NCBI GenBank assembly: GCA_903885595.1
Contig: CAISJJ010000513.1
Location: forward strand, 1 to 41,968
Length of the DNA stretch: 41,968 nucleotides
Direction: 5' to 3'
Source: an uncultured Bacteroidales bacterium
GTDB lineage: Bacteria > Bacteroidota > Bacteroidia > Bacteroidales > FEN-979
Below the pieces are notes generated by a model, which was not told where the DNA came from, did not search any database, and worked only from the letters and a program-made list of their open reading frames with translations. This document shows positions 33,405 through 41,968 of this stretch, in pieces. Each line of letters begins with the position of its first letter. Position 1 is the first letter of the stretch. The position numbers were made by a program, and so were the translations under genes.

Positions 33405-34739
33405 ATGATCTTTGTTTTTATTGCTGGTTATGCGATTATTGCGCTGGAGCATCCGCTAAAGGTCAACAAATCGGCAACGGCACTTCTTCTTGCAATCACA
33501 ATGTGGCTCCTGTTCGCTTTGGGTGGCGAGCAAATGCTGCTCAACACGGCAAATTACACCGAGTACCTTACATCAAATCCAGCAGGAAATTTCCCGGACT
33601 GGCTTTCTCATCATGCCCTCCTGGGGCACCTGGGAGAAATCTCGGAGATTCTCTTTTTCCTGCTTGGAGCCATGACCATTGTTGAACTGATCGATTCCCA
33701 TGAGGGCTTCCGGATCATCACCGACAAAATAAAAACGACCAATAAGGTAAAACTACTCTGGGTGATCAGCCTTATCACCTTCTTTCTTTCATCTGTTCTC
33801 GACAACCTTACCACGGCAATTGTCATGGTTGCCCTGCTGCGAAAGATCATTGGGGACAAGAAAGAACGATGGTTTTATGCCGGGATGGTCATCATTGCAG
33901 CAAACAGCGGAGGGGCATTCAGTCCCATCGGGGATGTAACCACCATAATGCTTTGGATCGGTGGACATGTGACCACGGTGAATATTATTTTAAAAACATT
34001 CATTCCCAGTGCATTATCAATGATTATTCCCCTGGCGTTACTTTCTGTGACGATGAAGGGCAATATACTCAAGTCGGGAAAGACTTCATTCACCCATGAA
34101 AATTCGACAACGCCATTCGAAAGAAACCTCGTATTTTTTCTCGGAATTGGATTACTGCTTTTTGTTCCTGTATTTAAAACGCTGACAAACCTGCCACCTT
34201 ATATGGGGATCCTGCTAGGGCTTGGGTTGCTTTGGGTCGTAACCGAAGTCATGCATAAGTCGAAAAATGACGATTATCGCCCAATGGTGACCGTTGCCGG
34301 GGTGATTCGCAGGGTTGACACCCCAAGTATTCTTTTTTTCCTGGGCATCCTGCTGGCTGTTGCCGCATTGCAATCGGCCGGGCATCTTGAATTACTGGCC
34401 GGGACCCTGGATAAGAAAATCGGAAACCTGTATATGATCAACATCATTATAGGGATGCTATCGGCTGTAGTGGATAATGTACCACTCGTGGCCGGGGCCA
34501 TTGGGATGTACCAGAATGTCTTCCCACCCGACCACTATTTCTGGGAAATGCTGGCTTACTGTGCCGGTACAGGGGGAAGTATCCTTATCATCGGTTCAGC
34601 AGCCGGTGTGGCGGTAATGGGGATGGAAAAGATTGATTTCATCTGGTATCTGAAAAAAGTATCACTGTGGGCGCTGATCGGATACCTGGCAGGATCAATA
34701 GCCTTCTGGGCGATGAATCTGTTGCTGTTCAATTCGTAA
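33405..34739 (+). CDS. nhaD: Na+/H+ antiporter, NhaD type
   Basis: The 444-residue inner-membrane protein has about twelve hydrophobic segments. The NhaD pattern is seen in the SSVLDNLTTAIVMVALLRKI segment, the AANSGGAFSPIGDVTTIMLWIGGHV loop, and the late VDNVPLVAGAIGMY segment with its conserved aspartate. These are the ion-transporter (IT) superfamily features; NhaD exchanges Na+ (or Li+) for H+. A TTG start at 33393 would add four residues (LFIT); I prefer ATG 33405. The upstream GAF-PAS gene lies 24 bases away on the same strand, suggesting regulation or co-expression. Confidence 0.93.
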   Translation: MIFVFIAGYAIIALEHPLKVNKSATALLLAITMWLLFALGGEQMLLNTANYTEYLTSNPAGNFPDWLSHHALLGHLGEISEILFFLLGAMTIVELIDSHEGFRIITDKIKTTNKVKLLWVISLITFFLSSVLDNLTTAIVMVALLRKIIGDKKERWFYAGMVIIAANSGGAFSPIGDVTTIMLWIGGHVTTVNIILKTFIPSALSMIIPLALLSVTMKGNILKSGKTSFTHENSTTPFERNLVFFLGIGLLLFVPVFKTLTNLPPYMGILLGLGLLWVVTEVMHKSKNDDYRPMVTVAGVIRRVDTPSILFFLGILLAVAALQSAGHLELLAGTLDKKIGNLYMINIIIGMLSAVVDNVPLVAGAIGMYQNVFPPDHYFWEMLAYCAGTGGSILIIGSAAGVAVMGMEKIDFIWYLKKVSLWALIGYLAGSIAFWAMNLLLFNS

Positions 34740-34773
34740 AACGGGATCAGTTCAACTATCGGGGGGGCTGGGA

Positions 34774-35382
34774 TTATTTTGAGGCATATTTGGTTTTAAC
34801 AGTGATGTATCCCGGAAGAGTTCGCTCTTTACCAGAAACGATTACGGTAGGTTTCAGTTTTATTTTGAATCGGGTAGGTTCATTCCCCACCCCGGTAAGG
34901 TTCATACAGAAATTCAGAATAGCGCTGGCTGATTTTCCCGACAATACCTGTTTAAGATCAAGCCCGATCTGAACCGGAAAAACAGATGTACCATTAGCCG
35001 GTATGGTGATGGGTTTATCAAGGATCCCGGAGGTCATCTGGTTATCATCAATAAAGAGGATCCATTCAAGGCGGTTTAATCCGGCAACCCGCTCATTTGG
35101 ATTACGTCCTTCAATATTGAGTTGAAGGGTGAGTGGCAGGGTGGGACTTGCCAATCCTGCCATGATGAGCGCAACGTCGCTGAAATTCAGGTCGCTTACC
35201 GATCTGATATTTTGGAGCATTACGCCGCCTACATTTATATCCCCTGCAGACAATATGCGGAAATCGCATCTGGCAAGATCGGAAACCTGTTGGGCTTGCC
35301 GGGTAACATCACAGCCGGTGAAAGGTAACAGGAAAAAGCCAAGAAGGATTATCGGAAGGAAAAACTTTTTACGATCGGTCAT
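34774..35382 (-). CDS. LEA14-like lipoprotein, function unknown
   Basis: Starting at ATG 35382, the protein has 202 residues with a lipoprotein signal ending in FTGC (Cys24). The mature part is a beta-rich domain with the pattern of LEA type 2 (WHy) proteins: VSDLNFSDVALIMAGLASPTLPLTLQLNIEGRNPNER in two parts, then LEWILFIDDNQMTSG and PANGTSVFPVQIGLDL. The frame is open to 35403, but that start would lie in the TATTTTTG promoter element at 35401-35408. It is convergent with nhaD and divergent from the sulfatase. No role is known in Bacteroidota. Confidence 0.72.
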   Translation of the reverse strand: MTDRKKFFLPIILLGFFLLPFTGCDVTRQAQQVSDLARCDFRILSAGDINVGGVMLQNIRSVSDLNFSDVALIMAGLASPTLPLTLQLNIEGRNPNERVAGLNRLEWILFIDDNQMTSGILDKPITIPANGTSVFPVQIGLDLKQVLSGKSASAILNFCMNLTGVGNEPTRFKIKLKPTVIVSGKERTLPGYITVKTKYASK

Positions 35383-35400
35383 GTCAGAAAATTCGGAATG

Positions 35401-35408
35401 CAAAAATA
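35401..35408 (-). promoter_or_regulatory. Bacteroidota -7 promoter element (TATTTTTG) for the lipoprotein gene
   Basis: Minus-strand TATTTTTG (plus CAAAAATA) fits TAnnTTTG. Transcription near 35394 would leave about 12 bases to ATG 35382, which argues against the upstream ATG 35403. A near-match TAATTTTA on the other strand at 35411-35418 could serve the sulfatase, back to back. Confidence 0.42.
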
Positions 35409-35410
35409 GG

Positions 35411-35418
35411 TAATTTTA
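35411..35418 (+). promoter_or_regulatory. Near-consensus -7 element (TAATTTTA) before the sulfatase
   Basis: TAATTTTA differs from TAnnTTTG only in its last base and lies 6 bases before the sulfatase ATG at 35425. A transcript from it would be nearly leaderless. It is weak evidence, strengthened only by the same layout before other genes in the window. Confidence 0.25.
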
Positions 35419-35424
35419 GCCCGC

Positions 35425-36963
35425 ATGAAAAAGAGTTTGGTTTTAACTGTTGCAGGATTCGCATTTGTCTTTGTATTTACAACAATTTCCGCGGTTTCGC
35501 AAACGGGACAAAAGGGACGGGAAAAAGTATTAAGACCCAATGTTATCCTGATAATGGCCGATGATCTGGGTTATGGTGAAACCGGGTGTTTCGGGCAAAA
35601 GATCATTTCCACACCCAACATCGATCGCCTGGCCCGGGAAGGAATGCGATTTACCGATTTCTATGCCGCCAGCCCGGTTTGTGCCCCGTCACGGTGCGGC
35701 ATGCTCACCGGCAGGAATATGGGCCATGCCTACATCAGGGATAATGCTGAAGTTGGTGAATGGGATTCTTTCATGGGCCAGATGCCTTTGAAGGACAGCA
35801 CTTTTACCCTGGGGACCCTTATGCAGCAGGCAGGTTATAAAACAGCTTGTATTGGAAAATGGGGATTGGGAGGTCCTGGTTCTTCCGGGATCCCTTCGCG
35901 GCAGGGCTTCCATTATTTCTACGGCTACCTTTGTCAAAGGCAGGCTCACAACTATTATCCTTCTTATCTATGGCGAAATGAAGAAAAAATCAGCCTTGAA
36001 AATCCAGTATTTTCGTCTCATCAAAAGTTCCAGGGCAATGCGGCCAACATTGCATCCTATAAAAAATTCCAGGGCAATGTCTATTCCCAGGATCTGATCA
36101 CGGAAGAGGCCTCACAATTTATCCGGGAGCATCGTGATTCAGCTTTTTTTCTTTACCTCACTTATAACTTGCCACACCTGGCGCTCCAGGTCCCCGACAC
36201 CTATCTGGATATATACAAATGGACCTTGATTGATAAGCCTTATTCAGGATACAGCGGGTATCTTCCCTGTGCTTACCCTCATGCGACCTACGCAGCCATG
36301 ATTGCTGCATTGGATGATTATGTGGGCAAAGTTTTGGCCAGCGTAAAAGATGCTGGTCTTGATTCAAATACCCTGATTCTGTTAACAAGTGATAATGGCG
36401 CTACTTTTCAGGTTGGAGGCGCTGATCCGTCTTTTTTTCGAAGCAACGGAATACTCAAAGCCTATAAAGGTTCCTTACATGAAGGAGGCATCAGGGTGCC
36501 GATGGTTGCACGGTGGCCCGGGATGATAAAAACAGGAAAAGTCTCAGGATTACCATGTGCATCCTGGGATTTTATGTCAACTTTTGCCGATCTGACTGGA
36601 ATTTCCCTTTCCTCCGATCAGGATGGGATATCGATTCTACCCGAACTACTTGGTTTCAAAGGCCAAAAAAAGCATGATTACCTATATTGGGAATATCCGG
36701 GAAGAGGCGGCGCCATGGCTGTGCGCATGGGTGATTGGAAAGGCGTATGGAAAAATGTGACATCTGAGCCATACCGGCGGGTCGAGTTGTATAACCTGAA
36801 AACAGATACCGGTGAGCTGCATAACATCGCTAAAGACCATCCTGAAAAAGTCAAACAAATCATGGAATATATGGGCAAACGGACGACAGCAGAAGTACCG
36901 GAGTGGAACTTTATCGGGAAAAAATTTATAAAAAATCTGGCTCCGGATACGAAGGGACATTAA
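35425..36963 (+). CDS. Secreted sulfatase, arylsulfatase family
   Basis: The 512-residue enzyme hydrolyses a sulfate ester, substrate unknown. It has a signal peptide (about residues 1-26, ending ISAVSQ). The alkaline-phosphatase-fold core has NVILIMADDLGYGETGCFG (metal-binding aspartates) and SPVCAPSRCGMLTGR, where Cys86 of CAPSR is the residue converted to formylglycine. GKWGLGG, LTSDNGA and EGGIRVPMVARWPG also fit. The maturase and other sulfatases are not in the window, and no glycan-use locus (susC/susD) is nearby. Its stop overlaps that of the convergent carB gene, at 36960-36963. Confidence 0.94.
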   Translation: MKKSLVLTVAGFAFVFVFTTISAVSQTGQKGREKVLRPNVILIMADDLGYGETGCFGQKIISTPNIDRLAREGMRFTDFYAASPVCAPSRCGMLTGRNMGHAYIRDNAEVGEWDSFMGQMPLKDSTFTLGTLMQQAGYKTACIGKWGLGGPGSSGIPSRQGFHYFYGYLCQRQAHNYYPSYLWRNEEKISLENPVFSSHQKFQGNAANIASYKKFQGNVYSQDLITEEASQFIREHRDSAFFLYLTYNLPHLALQVPDTYLDIYKWTLIDKPYSGYSGYLPCAYPHATYAAMIAALDDYVGKVLASVKDAGLDSNTLILLTSDNGATFQVGGADPSFFRSNGILKAYKGSLHEGGIRVPMVARWPGMIKTGKVSGLPCASWDFMSTFADLTGISLSSDQDGISILPELLGFKGQKKHDYLYWEYPGRGGAMAVRMGDWKGVWKNVTSEPYRRVELYNLKTDTGELHNIAKDHPEKVKQIMEYMGKRTTAEVPEWNFIGKKFIKNLAPDTKGH

Positions 36964-39900
36964 TACTCATCCCAGCTTTTTATCTCAATTTCACCGGGCC
37001 TGATCTTACAGAAAGCCATGATGAATGCTGCAGCAAGATTCGGATTGGTAATCAGGGGTATGTTGAAATCAACCGCAGATCTACGGATTGAATAATCATT
37101 ATCCAACTCATGCTTTGAAAGGTTCTTGGGAATATTTACCACAAGGTCGATGCGCCGGTTCTGAAGGTATTCCAGCACATTCGGGGAGGCATCCTCATCG
37201 GGCCAGTGCAGAATTTTAGCCGGAATGCCATTGGATGCCAGGAATGCCCCGGTTCCCGGGGTTGCAAATATTGTATAGTTGCTCTCATGCAACTGATGAC
37301 AGCATTCAAGCAATATTGTTTTCGATTTGGTAGGCCCGGATGAAATCATGACATTCTTTCCGGGTATTCTGTATCCAACAGACAACATCGCTTTAAGAAT
37401 GGCCTCATAAAATGAATCACCTATGCAGCCTACTTCTCCGGTTGAAGCCATATCGACACCGAGAACCGGATCGGCTTTTTGCAAACGGGAAAAAGAAAAC
37501 TGGGGAGCCTTGATGCCAATGTAGTCAATATCGAACATCGACTTGTCGGGTTTCGCGAATGGAATGCCCAGCATCACCCGGGTGGCGATGTCGATAAAAT
37601 TAATTTTCAACACCTTTGATACAAAAGGGAAGCTGCGCGAGGCCCTGAGGTTGCACTCAATCACCTTGATATCGTTATCCTTGGCCAGGAACTGGATATT
37701 GAACGGACCGGAAATGTTCAGGGAGCCTGCAATCTCACGGGCAATCCGCTTGATTTTACGAATTGTTTCCACGTAAATTTTCTGCGGGGGGAAAACGATG
37801 GTTGCATCTCCCGAATGCACACCTGCAAATTCAACATGTTCTGAGATTGCATATGCAACCATTTCACCCGCTCTTGCAACCGCATCAATCTCCACCTCCT
37901 TAGCATCCTGGATGAATTCAGATACGACTACAGGATGCTCTTTTGACACATTGGCAGCCAGCGTCAGAAAATACTCAAGTTCACTATTGTTCGACACCAC
38001 ATTCATGGCGGCGCCCGAGAGTACATACGAAGGGCGGATGAGCAGCGGAAACCCAACCTCCAGGGCAAAATCATATATATCTGCAAGGTTTGTCATCTCC
38101 TTCCACCTTGGCTGATCAATATCAAGCTGATCGAGCATGGAAGAAAACTTATGGCGGTCTTCCGCATTGTCGATGTCCACCGGGGATGTTCCAAGTATGG
38201 CAACATCCTGCTTATGCAGACGCATGGCCAGGTTGTTGGGAATTTGTCCCCCCATCGACACAACCACTCCCTTTGGATTTTCCAGCTCAATAATATCCAT
38301 CACCCGTTCAAACGACAGTTCATCAAAATAGAGACGGTCGCAAACATCATAATCAGTACTAACGGTCTCTGGGTTGTAGTTGATCATGACCGAGCGGAAA
38401 CCGGCCTTTTTCACAGTGTTCAGGGTATTCACACTGCACCAGTCAAATTCAACAGAACTGCCAATGCGATAAGCGCCTGAACCAAGGACAATCACCGACA
38501 TCCGGTCACCGGGAAATTTAACATCATGTTCATCCCCGTTATAGGTAAGATACAGGTAATTAGTATATGCAGGATATTCAGCAGCAAGGGTATCGATATT
38601 TTTAACACAGGGCATGATCCCAAGTTTCTTTCTTAACGATCTTACAAACAGCATATCCTGTTCAATTTCAGCCCGCTCATGTTTTCCAACCAGCCTCGCA
38701 AGCTGAAAATCAGAGAAACCCTGTCGTTTTGAATCGCGGAGCAGATTGTGTGGAATTGCAGTCAAATCATCGATGGCAGCCAATGCCAGCCCGGTGTCAT
38801 AAATATTTTTAAGCCGGTACAGGAACCATTTGTCAATGCGGGTGAGTTCCCAGATACGGTCGATTGAAAATCCTTCGGCAAATGCCTGCGCAATGACAAA
38901 AATACGGGTGTCGGTCGGATTGGCAAGTTCCTGTTCCAGGTTGTCAACACTGAGTTCCTTGTTGCCAATGAACCCATGCATGCCCTGTCCGATCATCCGC
39001 AAACCCTTCTGAATTACCTCTTCAAACGTGCGTCCGATGGACATGATCTCACCCACGCTTTTCATACTGGAGCCGATCTGTTTGGAGACCCCGGTGAATT
39101 TACTCAGGTCCCATCGCGGGATTTTACAGACAATATAATCAAGGGATGGTTCGAAACAGGCGGTGGTAACTTTGGTAACAGAATTCTTCAACTCATGCAG
39201 TCCATAGCCCAGTCCAAGTTTAGCGGCGACAAAAGCCAGCGGATAGCCTGTAGCCTTGGAGGCAAGCGCCGATGATCGTGAAAGACGGGCATTGACTTCG
39301 ATTACGCGGTAATCATCTGATCCGGGATTAAGGGCATACTGGATATTGCATTCGCCAATGATCCCGAGGTGCCGGATAACCTTGATGGAGAGTTCACGCA
39401 GTTTGTAGTATTCAATGTTTGTAAGCGTTTGCGATGGTGCAACCACTATACTTTCGCCGGTGTGGATTCCCAGCGGATCGAAATTCTCCATGTTGCAAAC
39501 CGTGATACAGTTATCATACTGGTCGCGCACCACCTCGTATTCGATCTCTTTCCAGCCTTTCAGCGACTCCTCCACGAGGATTTGTCCGGAATAAGAAAAG
39601 GCATTGGCGGCCAGAACCTCGAGTTCAGCCTCGTTTGAACAAAAGCCGCTTCCCTGTCCGCCCAGGGTATAGGCAGCGCGAATAATAACCGGATAACCGA
39701 TCGCAGTGGCGGCAGTTTTCGCGGCTTCCAGATTGCAGACAGCAAAGCTTTTGGGAGTCCCTACTTCGATGTCATGCAACATCCGTGAAAAGAGGTCGCG
39801 GTCCTCAGTCTGAATAATCGTTTCAACCGGGGTGCCGAGAACTTTTACATTGTAGGTTGCCAACACGCCCGATTTGTATAATGCAACCCCGCAATTAAGG

Positions 39901-40178
39901 GCAGTTTGCCCGCCAAAAGCAAGCAGTATCCCATCGGGGCGCTCCTTTTCAATGACCTTTTCAACAAACTGGGGCGTTACGGGAAGAAAATAAACTTTAT
40001 CGGCAATTTCCTCGGAGGTTTGAATGGTTGCGATATTCGGGTTGATGAGGATGGTCATAATGCCTTCCTCTTTGAGCGCTTTTAACGCCTGCGATCCCGA
40101 ATAGTCAAATTCGCCGGCTTCGCCTATTTTAAGTGCGCCGGAACCCAGCACGAGTACCTTATCTACCTTGTGGATCAT
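36960..40178 (-). CDS. carB: Carbamoyl-phosphate synthase large subunit
   Basis: CarB (1072 residues) makes carbamoyl phosphate from bicarbonate, ammonia (supplied by CarA) and two ATP, for arginine and pyrimidine synthesis. It shows two homologous ATP-grasp halves. The first begins VLVLGSGALKIGEAGEFDYSG, the second SVIVLGSGAYRIGSSVEFDW near residue 560. VIEVNARLSRSSALASKATGYPLA and VIECNLRASRSFPFVSKVLK are the matching metal/ATP loops. The C-terminal MGS-like allosteric domain is present (KNVMISSGPTKSKTILLE to the end). Its start overlaps the carA stop by 20 bases, giving co-translation. Confidence 0.97.
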   Translation of the reverse strand: MIHKVDKVLVLGSGALKIGEAGEFDYSGSQALKALKEEGIMTILINPNIATIQTSEEIADKVYFLPVTPQFVEKVIEKERPDGILLAFGGQTALNCGVALYKSGVLATYNVKVLGTPVETIIQTEDRDLFSRMLHDIEVGTPKSFAVCNLEAAKTAATAIGYPVIIRAAYTLGGQGSGFCSNEAELEVLAANAFSYSGQILVEESLKGWKEIEYEVVRDQYDNCITVCNMENFDPLGIHTGESIVVAPSQTLTNIEYYKLRELSIKVIRHLGIIGECNIQYALNPGSDDYRVIEVNARLSRSSALASKATGYPLAFVAAKLGLGYGLHELKNSVTKVTTACFEPSLDYIVCKIPRWDLSKFTGVSKQIGSSMKSVGEIMSIGRTFEEVIQKGLRMIGQGMHGFIGNKELSVDNLEQELANPTDTRIFVIAQAFAEGFSIDRIWELTRIDKWFLYRLKNIYDTGLALAAIDDLTAIPHNLLRDSKRQGFSDFQLARLVGKHERAEIEQDMLFVRSLRKKLGIMPCVKNIDTLAAEYPAYTNYLYLTYNGDEHDVKFPGDRMSVIVLGSGAYRIGSSVEFDWCSVNTLNTVKKAGFRSVMINYNPETVSTDYDVCDRLYFDELSFERVMDIIELENPKGVVVSMGGQIPNNLAMRLHKQDVAILGTSPVDIDNAEDRHKFSSMLDQLDIDQPRWKEMTNLADIYDFALEVGFPLLIRPSYVLSGAAMNVVSNNSELEYFLTLAANVSKEHPVVVSEFIQDAKEVEIDAVARAGEMVAYAISEHVEFAGVHSGDATIVFPPQKIYVETIRKIKRIAREIAGSLNISGPFNIQFLAKDNDIKVIECNLRASRSFPFVSKVLKINFIDIATRVMLGIPFAKPDKSMFDIDYIGIKAPQFSFSRLQKADPVLGVDMASTGEVGCIGDSFYEAILKAMLSVGYRIPGKNVMISSGPTKSKTILLECCHQLHESNYTIFATPGTGAFLASNGIPAKILHWPDEDASPNVLEYLQNRRIDLVVNIPKNLSKHELDNDYSIRRSAVDFNIPLITNPNLAAAFIMAFCKIRPGEIEIKSWDEY

Positions 40179-41313
40179 ATGGAATTCCGGATTTAAATTT
40201 CCTTACCAGGCTGATAAAATCGTTGAACAGAAACTTTGTGTCGGTAGGACCTCCGGAGGCTTCCGGGTGGAACTGGGTTGAAAAAAAGGGTTTGGTCCGG
40301 TGGTGGATCCCTTCGTTGGTATGGTCGTTGAGATTTACAAAAAGCGGCTTCCAGTCATTGCCAAGGGTGTTATTGTCAACGGCAAACCCATGATTCTGTG
40401 AAGTGATGTAAGCCCGGTTAGTGCCAACCTTCAATACCGGCTGGTTATATCCCCGATGGCCATATTTAAGTTTATAGGTATTTGCACCGCCGGCAATGGA
40501 AAGCAGCTGATTTCCAAGGCAGATTCCAAAGATGGGCCGGTCCTGCAGGAGTGCCTTCTTCAAATGCCCGATGGTGATCAAACATTGCTGCGGATCGCCG
40601 GGGCCATTGGATATCACCAATCCATCATAATTGTCCCTAGTAAAATCATGATTCCAGGGAACCCTGATCACCGTGGCACCAAGACCAACCAGACAACGGA
40701 TGATGTTATTCTTTACGCCACAATCAACCAGTAATATCCTTAAATCATCACTACCTGAAGCTGACCCGGCCACGTTGTCAGCCGCCGATCCTACCGGAAC
40801 ATTTTTTCCGCCATAGAGCACCGGTTCCCTGCAACTTACCAGGTCAACGAGGTTCACCTGGTTCGGATCATACATTTCAATTTCACCGGGATCGTTCTGC
40901 ACGAGTTTTCCAAGCATTGTACCCCGTTCGCGCAGCAACTTGGTCAAAGCACGGGTATCGATGCCACAGATACCCGGAACATTGTGTTCTTTCAGCCAGT
41001 CGGAGAGACTGTCGAGCGCATTCCAGTGACTGTATTCAGCCGTGTAGCCGGCAACCACCAAACCGGAGATGTGAATATGATCGGATTCAAAATATATTGA
41101 CAACTGTTCCTTTATCACCCGGCCCGGGACCCCGTAATTGCCAATCAGCGGGTAGGTTAAAACCAGGATCTGGCCTTTGTAGGAGGGGTCGGTCAGGCTT
41201 TCAGGGTAACCCGTCATAGCTGTATTGAAAACCACTTCACCAGCTGCGGCTACCTGAGCCCCAAAGGACTGGCCTGTAAACCGGGTTCCATCATCCAGAA
41301 TAAGTTGCGGCAT
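40159..41313 (-). CDS. carA: Carbamoyl-phosphate synthase small subunit
   Basis: CarA (384 residues) is the glutaminase that passes ammonia to CarB. The N-terminal CPSase domain opens LILDDGTRFTGQSFGA and contains VFNTAMTGYPESLTDPSY. The class I glutamine amidotransferase domain holds GICLGNQLLSIAGG with nucleophile Cys265, and FHPEASGGP with His349 and Glu351. Motifs are intact, so both glutaminase and synthase functions are expected. It starts 11 bases after the stop of the retropepsin-like gene on the same strand, which may therefore be the first gene of the operon. Confidence 0.97.
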   Translation of the reverse strand: MPQLILDDGTRFTGQSFGAQVAAAGEVVFNTAMTGYPESLTDPSYKGQILVLTYPLIGNYGVPGRVIKEQLSIYFESDHIHISGLVVAGYTAEYSHWNALDSLSDWLKEHNVPGICGIDTRALTKLLRERGTMLGKLVQNDPGEIEMYDPNQVNLVDLVSCREPVLYGGKNVPVGSAADNVAGSASGSDDLRILLVDCGVKNNIIRCLVGLGATVIRVPWNHDFTRDNYDGLVISNGPGDPQQCLITIGHLKKALLQDRPIFGICLGNQLLSIAGGANTYKLKYGHRGYNQPVLKVGTNRAYITSQNHGFAVDNNTLGNDWKPLFVNLNDHTNEGIHHRTKPFFSTQFHPEASGGPTDTKFLFNDFISLVRKFKSGIPYDPQGR

Positions 41314-41324
41314 GAAATAAAAGG

Positions 41325-41771
<447 letters not shown>

Positions 41772-41782
41772 TTAAATTTTTG

Positions 41783-41790
41783 TATATTTG
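41783..41790 (+). promoter_or_regulatory. Bacteroidota -7 promoter element (TATATTTG) for the UPF0175 gene
   Basis: TATATTTG fits TAnnTTTG. Transcription near 41797 would give a leader of about 16 bases to ATG 41813. It sits back to back with the element for the opposite gene. No TTTG lies at the expected -33 position. Confidence 0.45.
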
Positions 41791-41812
41791 TAAAACAATA
41801 AAAACTTTAGCA

Positions 41813-41968
41813 ATGAGAATAGTACAGTTAAATATTCCGGATGAGGTTGATTTGCAGGATTATGATTTTTCGATGATCATCGCATCTAAATTGTATGAAG
41901 ATGGGAAACTATCATCAGGTCAGGCAGCGGAGATGGCCGGGTTGACGAAAAGAACCTTTATTGAACTG
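41813..41968 (+). CDS. UPF0175 family protein, N-terminal part (cut by window end)
   Basis: The frame opens at ATG 41813 and runs off the window after 52 codons. The visible sequence (IPDEVDLQDYDFSMIIASKL, then YEDGKLSSGQAAEMAGLTKRTFIEL) matches UPF0175: a ribbon-like start followed by a helix-turn-helix-like AAEMAGLTKRTFIEL. UPF0175 proteins are antitoxin-like, often paired with a downstream DUF3368 or PIN-domain toxin. The toxin, if present, would lie beyond the right edge. The gene is divergent from the retropepsin-like gene, 107 bases apart. Confidence 0.8.
   Translation, partial: MRIVQLNIPDEVDLQDYDFSMIIASKLYEDGKLSSGQAAEMAGLTKRTFIEL

Overview
The window is about 42 kb of bacterial chromosome, and the evidence points to the phylum Bacteroidota, probably order Bacteroidales. 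Shine-Dalgarno sequences are rare. Intergenic gaps carry the Bacteroidota -7 promoter element TAnnTTTG. Several neighbourhoods look lineage-typical: rsfS-ftsH-LUD-cdsA-psd, guaB followed by a run of SurA-like chaperones and MoxR, and PorV/PorQ-like and DUF4252 proteins. It is mostly ordinary core genome. I see no rRNA, tRNA, insertion sequence, prophage or CRISPR array, and no gene-free stretch longer than about 225 bases.

Layout, left to right. 1-10366 (+): the end of a dihydrolipoyl dehydrogenase, rmlC, a membrane-anchored lytic transglycosylase, uvrA, a LOG-family hydrolase, then rsfS-ftsH-LUD-cdsA-psd (ribosome silencing, membrane proteolysis, phospholipid synthesis). 10374-11033 (-): DUF2461. 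11137-14059 (+): a PorV/PorQ-like protein and a large exported protein with a helix-hairpin-helix region, probably two outer-membrane proteins. 14174-15805 (-): an ECF sigma factor, a membrane protein that is probably its anti-sigma factor, and an exported DUF4252 protein, all translationally overlapping. 15969-18884 (+): a POT-family peptide transporter, a strong terminator, and a YhcC-like radical SAM protein.

18875-31597 (-): a GOLPH3/GPP34-like protein sits after pstSCAB where phoU is often found. Then come MoxR, three periplasmic SurA/PpiC-type folding proteins, guaB and a seven-haem NapC/NirT-type cytochrome. 31822-34739 (+): an exported cyclophilin, a GAF-PAS sensor without an output domain, and an NhaD-type Na+/H+ antiporter. 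34774-35382 (-): a lipoprotein. 35425-36963 (+): a secreted sulfatase. 36960-41705 (-): a retropepsin-like protein, carA and carB in one probable operon. At the right edge, divergent from that operon, begins a UPF0175 (antitoxin-type) gene cut off by the window end.

I did not find a clearly new multi-gene system. The points most worth checking are the GOLPH3-like gene in the phosphate operon, the pattern of promoter elements very close to start codons, the orphan GAF-PAS sensor beside NhaD, the altered proton-coupling motif of the POT transporter, the lone seven-haem cytochrome, and the protease/antitoxin junction at the right edge.
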